A stretch of 64,000 nucleotides of DNA from an uncultured Prevotella sp. (lineage in GTDB: Bacteria; Bacteroidota; Bacteroidia; Bacteroidales; Bacteroidaceae). The translations under genes and the position numbers were made by a program. Position 1 is the first letter of the stretch, and each line of letters opens with the position of its first letter. This document shows, one piece after another, positions 54,078-62,600 of this stretch. The stretch covers positions 1 through 64,000 of the forward strand of contig NZ_CAMJOS010000015.1 in the NCBI RefSeq assembly GCF_946407605.1, in the 5' to 3' direction. The notes beneath the pieces were generated by a model. The model searched no databases, was not told the DNA's origin, and worked only from the letters and a program-made list of their open reading frames with translations.

Positions 54078-55703
54078 ATGAAAGGTTCGAAAATTATTAT
54101 CTACCAAATCTTTACGCGTCTGTATGGCAACCGCTGTCAGACGCGTAAACCTTTTGGAACCATCGAAGAGAACGGCTGCGGCAAACTGAACGACTTCACG
54201 CCTACGGTGCTGAAGCAGATCAGGGATATGGGCGTCAGTCATGTGTGGTACACAGGTGTGATTCGTCACGCTACGATGACGGACTACAGCAAGTATGGCA
54301 TTCCCCGTCAGCACCCCGCCGTGGTGAAGGGAAGGGCTGGCTCGCCTTACGCCATTACCGACTATTACGACATTGACCCCGACCTGGCCGTCGATGTGAC
54401 GAAGCGAATGGAGGAGTTCGAGAAGCTGGTGAGCCGTACGCACAAGGCTGGCTTGAAGGTGATTATCGACTTCGTGCCCAACCACGTGGCACGCCAGTAT
54501 AAGAGTATCTGCAAGCCCGCAGGCGTGAAGGACCTGGGCGAGGACGACGATACCAACGTGGGATTCGACCCTAAGAAGAATAACTTCTACTACTGTCCTG
54601 GCGAGCAGTTCAGCCCCTACTTCGACCTCTACCACGGTGAGAAGGAGCCCTACACGGAGATTCCTGCCAAGGCCACGGGTAACGACTGTTTCCACAACGC
54701 CCCTGGCATGAACGACTGGTACGAGACGGTGAAGTTGAACTACGGCAAGGACTACAACGGCACGTGGTCGATGCTCACCGAGCAATGCTCTACATGGCAT
54801 AAGATGCTCGACATCCTGCTGTTCTGGGCTGGCAAGGGCGTGGATGCCTTCCGCTGCGACATGGCCGAGATGGTGCCTGCCGAGTTCTGGGCATGGGCCA
54901 CAGCCAAGGTGCGCCAGCAGTATCCTGACATCCGCTTCATTGGCGAGGTGTATAACCCCAACGAGTATCGCCGCTATATCGCCTCGGGCTTCGACTACCT
55001 GTACGACAAGGTGGGTATGTACGACGCCATGCGTGACGTCGTCTGCCATCGTCGCAACACCGACGCCATCACGTGGGCCTGGCAGCAGACGGACGATATT
55101 CGCGACCACATGCTCTACTTCCTGGAGAACCACGACGAGCAGCGCATTGCCAGCGACTTCTTTGCTGGCAACGGCGAGAAAGGCGTGCCTGCACTGGTGG
55201 TGAACGCCCTGATGCAGAAGAACCCGTTTATGGTCTATGCAGGACAGGAATGGGGCGAGCGCGGCATGGACAAGGAGGGATTCAGCGGATGCGACGGACG
55301 TACCACCATCTTCGACTACTGGTCGTTTGAGAAGCATTTCGACCCCCTCACCCTTATATATAATAAGGTGTTGGGCATAGCACGTACGGAGAAAGCCGTG
55401 GCCGAGGGTCAGATGTTCGACGTGATGTACGCCAACAAGCAGTACTACCGTCAGTATGCCTTCCTGCGCAAGGCTGGCAAGGACATCCTGCTGGTGGTGG
55501 CCAACTTCGACGATGCGCCGCTGACCATGCAGCTGACCATTCCCGATCATGCCTTCAACTACCTGGAGATGATGGAGAAAGCCTACGATGCTGTGGACCT
55601 GATGACTGGCACAGCCCGCAAACTGGTGCTGATGCGAGATCAGGCTATTCAGGTAGCACTTCCTGCCCGTGGGGCAGTCGTATTTAAGGTGAAGGGAGGA
55701 TAG
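54078..55703 (+). CDS. Cytoplasmic GH13 alpha-amylase family enzyme
   Basis: A 541-residue glycoside hydrolase without signal peptide. The TIM-barrel signatures are DFVPNHVARQ (region I), DAFRCDMAE with nucleophile Asp near 259, FIGEVYNP with acid/base Glu near 288, and FLENHDEQR with the third Asp near 353. A C-terminal beta domain (about 450-541) follows. It probably acts on alpha-glucan or maltodextrin inside the cell, such as imported oligosaccharides or glycogen. The AlaX-like gene starts 2 nt after its stop. Confidence 0.9.
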   Translation: MKGSKIIIYQIFTRLYGNRCQTRKPFGTIEENGCGKLNDFTPTVLKQIRDMGVSHVWYTGVIRHATMTDYSKYGIPRQHPAVVKGRAGSPYAITDYYDIDPDLAVDVTKRMEEFEKLVSRTHKAGLKVIIDFVPNHVARQYKSICKPAGVKDLGEDDDTNVGFDPKKNNFYYCPGEQFSPYFDLYHGEKEPYTEIPAKATGNDCFHNAPGMNDWYETVKLNYGKDYNGTWSMLTEQCSTWHKMLDILLFWAGKGVDAFRCDMAEMVPAEFWAWATAKVRQQYPDIRFIGEVYNPNEYRRYIASGFDYLYDKVGMYDAMRDVVCHRRNTDAITWAWQQTDDIRDHMLYFLENHDEQRIASDFFAGNGEKGVPALVVNALMQKNPFMVYAGQEWGERGMDKEGFSGCDGRTTIFDYWSFEKHFDPLTLIYNKVLGIARTEKAVAEGQMFDVMYANKQYYRQYAFLRKAGKDILLVVANFDDAPLTMQLTIPDHAFNYLEMMEKAYDAVDLMTGTARKLVLMRDQAIQVALPARGAVVFKVKGG

Positions 55704-55705
55704 AT

Positions 55706-56161
55706 ATGATTCTGAACGAGCATAACAAAGAGGAGTTTCCGCCTGCCCATACGGCAGAGCATCTGCTGAACCAGACGATGATTCGGCTGTTTGGATGCGG
55801 ACGTAGCTATAATGCCCATGTGGAAAGGAAGAAGAGCAAGATGAGTTTCCACCTGGACCACAAGCCCACACGACAGGAGGAGAAGGAGATAGAGCGTAGG
55901 ATGAACGAGCTGATAGAGGAGGACCTGCCCGTGACGTTCGAGTTCGTCACCCGCGAAAACATCCCCGAGGGCGTGATGCTGGACCGTCTGCCTGACGATG
56001 CCAGCGAGACCATCCGCCTGGTGCGCATTGGCGACTACGACGTCTGTCCCTGTATTGGCAAACATGTGCGAAGCACTAGTCAGATAGGGCGTTTCGAGAT
56101 GCTGGGCACCAACTGGGACGAGATAGAGAAGTCGTTCCGAGTGCGTTTCAAAATTGTATAA
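55706..56161 (+). CDS. AlaX-like tRNA-editing (tRNA_SAD) domain protein
   Basis: A 151-residue stand-alone editing-domain protein. HTAEHLL gives the HxxxH zinc motif and CIGKH the CxxxH motif typical of the alanyl/threonyl-tRNA editing fold. Such proteins remove serine or glycine from mischarged tRNA-Ala, or hydrolyse other mischarged tRNAs. The tRNA target is not determined by sequence. It is unexpectedly co-transcribed with a GH13 enzyme. Confidence 0.75.
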   Translation: MILNEHNKEEFPPAHTAEHLLNQTMIRLFGCGRSYNAHVERKKSKMSFHLDHKPTRQEEKEIERRMNELIEEDLPVTFEFVTRENIPEGVMLDRLPDDASETIRLVRIGDYDVCPCIGKHVRSTSQIGRFEMLGTNWDEIEKSFRVRFKIV

Positions 56162-56167
56162 GAAAAC

Positions 56168-56205
56168 AAGAGGCTGTGTCAATCAACACAGCCTCTTTTC
56201 TTTTT
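56168..56205 (+). terminator. Strong terminator after the AlaX-like gene
   Basis: The 12-bp stem AAGAGGCTGTGT/ACACAGCCTCTT is followed by TTCTTTTT. The opposite strand also has a T-rich exit, so it may serve the convergent GH43 gene. Confidence 0.88.
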
Positions 56206-56234
56206 GACCTCCAGTCTATCCTCCCTTCACCTTT

Positions 56235-56316
56235 GACCTTCGGTCTAGTCTGCTCACGCTCGGCATAGCTCAAACAATTTCTTGCGTCCCTTCGGTAGCA
56301 AGCGGTATAACCGAGC
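56235..56316. other. Non-coding region with nested inverted repeats between convergent genes
   Basis: Includes GACC-ttc-GGTC (56235-56245), and an outer GCTCGG/CCGAGC (56258-56263, 56311-56316) around an inner CTTGC/GCAAG (56281-56285, 56298-56302). No gene is visible; it may be the remnant of a dispersed repeat. Confidence 0.4.
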
Positions 56317-56342
56317 GGGCTTTGCTCTCGCTTACTCGCAGC

Positions 56343-56384
56343 CTTCACCTTTCACCTTTCACCTTTCACCTTTCACCTTTCACC
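56343..56384 (-). repeat. GGTGAAA heptamer tandem array on the minus strand (5 exact + 1 imperfect copy)
   Basis: The minus-strand array contains the stop codon of the GH43 gene (TGA within its first unit) and runs away from the gene. It is inverted relative to the array at 53969. Confidence 0.9.
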
Positions 56385-58053
56385 TCGTGAAAACGAAATC
56401 ATGGAGTGTGCAGAGTGACTTTTCTTTCGTCGACGACTTGAACTTGAAGAAGATGGCGTGCTTATACTCCAACTTGGCAAGGTCGGGCAGCACGGCATTC
56501 AACTCCGTTGGCTCCTGCCTCATGCCAGCCTTCAGCTCGATCTTACCCAGCAACATACCTTGCTGAGAAGCCCAGGGGCGATCGGCCCATATCTCGATGG
56601 TGCCGTCAACGCCCAGCGGCGTGAGGTTCAGCAGCAGTTTGGCCTCCTTGCCCTTGAACAGAGGAGTGCCAGAAGCCAAATCGGTGAAGTTGAAGTACTT
56701 ATAGCCCACGATAGAGCCATCGGTATTGTTCACCACATCGTTGGTGTTGTTCTTCAGGTCATAGGGGGCCTCGTAGTTGCTGTCGGTACCATAGCCAGCG
56801 GCCACATACGAGCCATAGAACGTGTTGTTGGGCCATTCGTGGGTGGCAGGCTTAGGACCAGTGAGCCAGCAGGCGATGCCAGCAGAGTGGCGCTCCAGGG
56901 GGTCAAGACCATCGGTGGCAAAGCCCTCAGACGTATATTCTCCCTCGCTGATCAGCACTCGCCCACCCTCGCCTTCTTCAACGTTGACGGTGATAGGAGC
57001 CACCATAGCCTGACGGGCATACTCGTTGGTGCCTGTCTGACGATGATAGAACACCCACCACTTGCCGTTGATCTCGCAGATAGAGCCGTGGGTGTTGCCA
57101 TCAGGCACGGCAGAGGCGATGACATGTCCCTGTTCGTCCAGCTCGCGGCCTCGTCCGTCGATGATGGTACCACCATAGGTCCAAGGGCCTAAGGGATGGT
57201 CGCCATAGCAGTAGGCCAGCGTGTAGTTGCTGGTAGGCAGACCGAACTCACCGTCCTCAGTAAAGCGGCTGTAGATAAACACATACTTATCCTTGATTTT
57301 ACGGATGCTGGAGGCCTCGAAGAACTTGAACTGTCCCTCCTGGTTGCGACCAGAGATCATGTCCTCCACAATCTTCGTGCCAGGCTTCACCGTAGCCATC
57401 GTGGCGGGGTCGAACTCAGCAGCATAGCTGCGCTCAAAGCCCCAGTAGCCATAGACGCGGCCATCGTCATCGACAAACACAGCGGGGTCAAACTGCAGCA
57501 CGCCGTCCACCATGTTGGGGTTGTCCTTACTCCAGTTGCACACCTCGAAAGGTCCGTCAGGACGGTCGCTCTTGGCAATGAGTCCGTTGCGATAGCCCGT
57601 CTGGTCGTTGGGGAAGAGATAATAGGTCTTCTTGCCAGTGCTGTCAGTCACCAGCGTCACGTCAGGCGCATAGAGCACATCGGCAGTACCAGCAGAGTCG
57701 AACTTCTCACCATCGCGGTTCTTGTCGACCACCAGAATCACGCCGTCGTAGCGCCACTGGCTCAGGTCTTCTACTGGTGCCGACCACACCACCTGGTCGC
57801 GTCCGCAATAGGCATCGATGAGGTCGTCGTGCGAACCATAGACATAGACGCGCTGCTTGCCAGGGTTGTCGGGGTCTTCAAACACATAGGGCTCGCCATC
57901 AGGAATATGTTCCCAAAGGGGCATGTAAGGATTACCAACGGTGGTCAGTTTCGTTTGCTCAGCCACGGGTTTGTTGGAACACGACGTTCCCATCGTCAGG
58001 CCGCAAACTACTGCTGTTGCCATAGTTACAATGTTGCTTAGTTTCATGTTCAT
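56380..58053 (-). CDS. GH43 family glycoside hydrolase lipoprotein with C-terminal beta-sandwich
   Basis: About 557 residues from the ATG at 58053 (or 58047); the earlier in-frame start lies upstream of the promoter-proximal region. It has a probable lipoprotein signal (cysteine near residue 24, GTSCSNK). The five-bladed propeller catalytic part (about 30-400) contains GSHDDLIDAYCGRDQ, YAPDVTLV, FDPAVFVDDDGRVYGYWG and FEASSIRKI, matching GH43 acidic residue positions. A C-terminal CBM6-like domain (about 420-557) follows. It likely trims xylosyl or arabinosyl side chains at the cell surface. Confidence 0.85.
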   Translation of the reverse strand: MNMKLSNIVTMATAVVCGLTMGTSCSNKPVAEQTKLTTVGNPYMPLWEHIPDGEPYVFEDPDNPGKQRVYVYGSHDDLIDAYCGRDQVVWSAPVEDLSQWRYDGVILVVDKNRDGEKFDSAGTADVLYAPDVTLVTDSTGKKTYYLFPNDQTGYRNGLIAKSDRPDGPFEVCNWSKDNPNMVDGVLQFDPAVFVDDDGRVYGYWGFERSYAAEFDPATMATVKPGTKIVEDMISGRNQEGQFKFFEASSIRKIKDKYVFIYSRFTEDGEFGLPTSNYTLAYCYGDHPLGPWTYGGTIIDGRGRELDEQGHVIASAVPDGNTHGSICEINGKWWVFYHRQTGTNEYARQAMVAPITVNVEEGEGGRVLISEGEYTSEGFATDGLDPLERHSAGIACWLTGPKPATHEWPNNTFYGSYVAAGYGTDSNYEAPYDLKNNTNDVVNNTDGSIVGYKYFNFTDLASGTPLFKGKEAKLLLNLTPLGVDGTIEIWADRPWASQQGMLLGKIELKAGMRQEPTELNAVLPDLAKLEYKHAIFFKFKSSTKEKSLCTLHDFVFTR

Positions 58054-58089
58054 ATTTTTAGGTGTTAATGCTCTTGTAGAATTTCGTTG

Positions 58090-58097
58090 CAAAAGTA
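58090..58097 (-). promoter_or_regulatory. -7 promoter element of the GH43 gene
   Basis: TACTTTTG on the minus strand, 36 nt before the ATG at 58053. It supports rejecting the start at 58101. Confidence 0.55.
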
Positions 58098-58172
58098 ACA
58101 AAAAAAAACTATATAACCCAATAATATGACATCTTTTAAGTTAAATCGCTTTGAGGAATAAAAAAGAATTAG

Positions 58173-58180
58173 TAACTTTG
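58173..58180 (+). promoter_or_regulatory. -7 promoter element of glyA
   Basis: TAACTTTG, 67 nt before the glyA ATG. Confidence 0.6.
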
Positions 58181-58247
58181 CACCCGCTAAGGTGAAAGTG
58201 TAAAAAATACCCGCAATACATTATTCCAACCAATAAAGAGAACAAAA

Positions 58248-59528
58248 ATGAAAAGAGACAACACCATTTTCGAGTTGATCGAGAAAGAGCATCAGCGCCA
58301 GTTGAAAGGCATTGAGCTGATTGCCAGTGAGAACTTCGTCAGCGACCAGGTTATGGAGGCTATGGGATCCTACCTCACCAACAAGTATGCAGAGGGTTAT
58401 CCTGGTCATCGCTACTATGGCGGCTGTCAGGTAGTTGACGAGGTAGAGCAGCTGGCCATCGACCGTGTGTGCAAGCTGTTTGGTGCCGAGTATGCCAACG
58501 TGCAGCCACACTCTGGCGCACAGGCCAACGCTGCCGTACTGCTGGCAGTACTGAAGCCCGGCGACACCTTCATGGGTATGAACCTCGATCACGGTGGCCA
58601 CCTCTCTCATGGATCACTGGTCAACACCAGCGGTATCTACTACAAGCCCGTGGGTTACAACCTGAACAAGGAGACGGGTCGTGTGGACTATGACGAGATG
58701 GAGCGCCTGGCATTGGAGCACAAGCCCAAGCTGATTATCGGTGGTGGCTCGGCCTACAGCCGCGAGTGGGACTACAAGCGTATGCGTGAGATTGCCGACA
58801 AGGTAGGCGCTCTGCTGATGATCGATATGGCCCACCCCGCTGGTCTGATTGCCGCAGGTCTCTTGGACAACCCCGTGAAATATGCTCACATCGTGACCTC
58901 TACCACTCACAAGACCCTGCGCGGTCCCCGTGGCGGTATCATCCTGATGGGTAAGGACTTCGAGAACCCCTGGGGATACAAGACGCCAAAGGGTCAGGTG
59001 AAGATGATGTCACAGCTGCTGAACAGCGCCGTATTCCCCGGACAGCAGGGCGGTCCGCTGGAGCACGTCATCGCTGCCAAGGCTGTGGCCTTCGGCGAGG
59101 CTCTGCAGCCTGAGTTCAAGGAGTGGGCTAAGCAGGTGCAGAAGAATGCTGCCGTGCTGGCCGACGAGCTCATCAAGCGTGGCTTCACCATCGTCAGCGG
59201 TGGTACCGACAACCACTCTATGCTGGTTGACCTGCGCTCAAAGTATCCTGAGCTGACTGGTAAGGTAGCCGAGAACGCTCTCGTTGCTGCTGACATCACC
59301 GTGAACAAGAACATGGTGCCCTTCGACTCTCGTAGCGCCTTCCAGACCTCTGGTATCCGTCTGGGCACTCCCGCCATCACCACACGTGGTGCCAAGGAAG
59401 ACCTGATGGTTCAGATTGCCGCCTGGATTGAGGAAGTGCTGAACGATCCTGAGAACGAGCAGGTCATCGCTAAGGTGCGCGGCGAGGTGAACGAGAAGAT
59501 GAAGGCATACCCTCTCTTTGCTTATTAA
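58248..59528 (+). CDS. glyA: Serine hydroxymethyltransferase
   Basis: A 426-residue PLP enzyme interconverting serine and glycine with tetrahydrofolate, feeding one-carbon units. The PLP Lys222 is in [23 protein letters not shown] and [10 protein letters not shown] are conserved. It complements the serC-serA operon in the same window. A terminator follows. Confidence 0.96.
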   Translation: MKRDNTIFELIEKEHQRQLKGIELIASENFVSDQVMEAMGSYLTNKYAEGYPGHRYYGGCQVVDEVEQLAIDRVCKLFGAEYANVQPHSGAQANAAVLLAVLKPGDTFMGMNLDHGGHLSHGSLVNTSGIYYKPVGYNLNKETGRVDYDEMERLALEHKPKLIIGGGSAYSREWDYKRMREIADKVGALLMIDMAHPAGLIAAGLLDNPVKYAHIVTSTTHKTLRGPRGGIILMGKDFENPWGYKTPKGQVKMMSQLLNSAVFPGQQGGPLEHVIAAKAVAFGEALQPEFKEWAKQVQKNAAVLADELIKRGFTIVSGGTDNHSMLVDLRSKYPELTGKVAENALVAADITVNKNMVPFDSRSAFQTSGIRLGTPAITTRGAKEDLMVQIAAWIEEVLNDPENEQVIAKVRGEVNEKMKAYPLFAY

Positions 59529-59545
59529 GCATCTGAATACAATAT

Positions 59546-59591
59546 ACTGCACTGGTGGCTCCTAACCGTATGGAGCGCCAGCGCAGTTTTT
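59546..59591 (+). terminator. Intrinsic terminator of glyA
   Basis: A long stem from ACTGC at 59546 to GCAGT at 59587, with one mismatch and one bulge, is followed by TTTTTC. The next gene starts 24 nt later and shows no clear -7 element, so it may depend on read-through. Confidence 0.75.
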
Positions 59592-59614
59592 CATAAATAA
59601 CCAATAACAAAACG

Positions 59615-62600
59615 ATGAACTTAAAACGAATCCTCTGTGCAGCAGCATGGCTCATGGTAACCTCTTTGGCTACTGCCCAAACCTGGAGTGACGTCACCAA
59701 CCGTTTTATCACCAATCCGGCTTTCGACAATAACAGCAACGAAGGCTGGACATGGGAAAGTAATGCCAGCACGCAAGAAGTCAGGGTAAACTGCATCAGC
59801 TTCTATGCTGGCAATTTCGACCTGCATCAAACGTTGAGCGGACTGCCTAAAGGCACCTACAGACTCAGCGTACAGGGCTTTTATCGCACCACCGATAATA
59901 ATAGTGCGTATAATGCCTACATCAACGGACAAGAAAATATCACGGCCTTCCTCTATGCAGGCCAGAACAGTCAGCCGCTGGCGAGCCTATACTCGGCATC
60001 GATTGACTATAACGCCAACGGACGCTGCTACACGCCCGACGACGTTCACTACTACCCCGACGGCAAGGAGGCTGCGCTGGCTGCCTTTGCTGAGGGACTG
60101 TATTACAACACGCTGGAGTTTGAGGCTCAGGGTGAGATTACCATTGGCGTGAGATGTAGCGAATATCAAGGCAGCAACTACTGCGTGCTCGACAACTTCA
60201 TGCTGGAATACCAGAGTCCCATAGGACCTGACGGCAAAGCGTGGATTGACATCACCAGTCAGGTGCTGCAAAACGCCACCTTCGACAACAACAGTCAGGA
60301 CGGCTGGCAGTGGGAAAGCGAGGCTTGGTCACAAACGGCTCGTGTGGAGTGCATGGAGTTCTGGAACGGCACATTCGACATTCATCAGGATGTCAACTAC
60401 AACCACAACGGCAAGTATCGTCTCTCGGTGCAGACATTCTATCGCGTTGGCGACAACAACCAAGGCTATCGCAACTATCAGAACGGCACGGAAGATATCC
60501 CCGCCGTGATGTATGCTGGCGACACACAGCAGAAGCTGGTAAGCGTGTATTCCGAGCCATCCAACGACTGGGTTGATGGTGCCTGGAATTCGTGGAATAG
60601 TCCCTATTTCCCCAACACGATGGAGTCGGCCCGTGTGTGGTTCGACAAAGGAAAATACTGGAACACCATGGAGTTTGAGGCCGACGGCAACTTCCGCATA
60701 GGCCTGAAGACCGACAGCTATGAAGGCAACAACTGGTGTATCTTCGATAACTTCAAACTGGAATACTACGGCGACTACGTGAAGGTGACAGATGTCAGCG
60801 TCAGCCTGCCCAGCACCTCGCTGACTGTTGGCGAGACGGTACAGGCCAGTGTCATCGTGTCGCCTGCCAACGCCACCATCAGCAATGTGGAGTGGTCGTC
60901 GAGCAATAATAATGTGGCTACCGTCACGCAGAGCGGACTCATCACGGCATTGAAGGCTGGCACCGCCACCATCTATGCCAAAGCACTCGACGGCACTGAC
61001 GTCAAAGGCTCGGTAACCATAACCATTGAGCATAACCCTGCCAAGCCTGGCTCTGTCATCATCAACGAGGTGATGGCTGCCAACGTGGACGAGATAATGA
61101 GTCCCACCCTGAACTTCGACGGATGGATAGAACTGTATAACCCCACGGAGAAACCTGTGGAGGTGAACGGACTGAAGATTAGCAACGGCAATGAGGCGTG
61201 GACCATGCCTGCCGACATGGGGGCAATACCTGCTAAGGGCTATTTCGTCGTTTGGTTCGACTCTGCCGACCTGAATCCTCACAACGCACCCATCAAACTC
61301 GATGTGGATGGCGCTACCATCACCATCAGCGACGCACAGGGAAAAGTGATTGACGAGCAGACATACCCCTCGGCACTGGAGCGCATCAGCTATGCTCGTG
61401 CTACTGACGGCACAGGCAACTGGGGCTACACCGCCACAGCCACACCAGGACAGTCGAACAACGGCATCACGCTGCTGACACAGCAGATTGATGCGCCTGT
61501 GGTTGACCAACCCTCGCAGCTGTTTATGGGTAATCTCAGCGTCAACGTCACCATCCCTACAGGCTGCACACTGCGCTATACCACCGACGGCACGCTGCCC
61601 ACGATGAGTAATGGCGACACCAGCACCACGGGACAGTTCTCTGTAAGCAGCACCAGCAGCTTCCGTTTCCGTCTGTTTGCCAATGACAGGCTGCCGTCAC
61701 GCGTCACCACCCGCTCGTATATCGAGCGCGACAGGGACTACTACCTGCCTGTGGTGTCGGTGGTCACTGATCCCGACTTCCTTTACAACAAGGAGATTGG
61801 CGTGATGACAAAAGGTCCCAACGGACGTCCTGGCAACGGACAGAGCGACAAGTGCAACTGGAACATGAACTGGGAGCGCCCCGTCAACTTCTCATACCTC
61901 GACGAGAATGGTGAGATGGTGCTCAACCAGGACGTGAACCTGGAGATGTGTGGCGGATGGAGCCGTGCGTGGACACCACATTCTTTCAAGCTGAAAGGCA
62001 CCAAGGAGATGGGTGGCGACAAGAACCTGCCCTACCCCTTCTTCACACAGAAGCCCTATATCCGAAACCGCACCCTGCAGATTCGTAATGGCGGCAACGA
62101 CAACAACTGCCGCTTCAAGGACGCCTCGCTGGCATATATCGTACAGACCTCGGGCCTCGACGTCGATGTGCAGTCATACCAGCCTGTGCACGAGTTCATC
62201 AATGGTGAATATATCGGTGTGCTCAACGTGCGCGAACCTAATAATAAGCATTATGTCTATGCCAACTACGGATGGGATGACGACGAGATTGACCAGTGGG
62301 AGATGTCACCCGACTCTGGCTACGTGCAGAAATGCGGCACACCTGATGCCTATCTGGAACTGGTTGATGAACTGTCGCCCAATGCGGCTGACGCCAACAC
62401 CTATGCAGAGATCTGCCGTCTGCTCGACATCGACGAGTTCACAAACTATATGGCTGTGCAGTTCTACTATGGCGGTAGCGACTGGCCCCGCAACAACGTG
62501 AAGTGCTTCCGCTATCGCGATGGCGGTAAGTTCCGCTTCGTGCTGTTCGACGTTGACGCTGCCTTCGACTACGGCTCCGATGTGTTCGACCAGTTTATGT

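Noticed and set aside
54027..55871. A 614-codon open frame antisense to the GH13 gene
   Set aside because: It is a shadow of codon bias in the GH13 gene; its translation is rich in His, Val and Leu with no recognisable domain, while the sense strand has all GH13 motifs.
55706..56161. 6-pyruvoyl-tetrahydropterin synthase/QueD for the small His-rich protein
   Set aside because: The HxxxH plus CxxxH pattern fits the tRNA_SAD editing fold, and the His spacing of QueD is absent.
53969..56384. Inverted heptamer arrays as transposon ends
   Set aside because: There is no transposase or integrase inside and no target duplication is visible.
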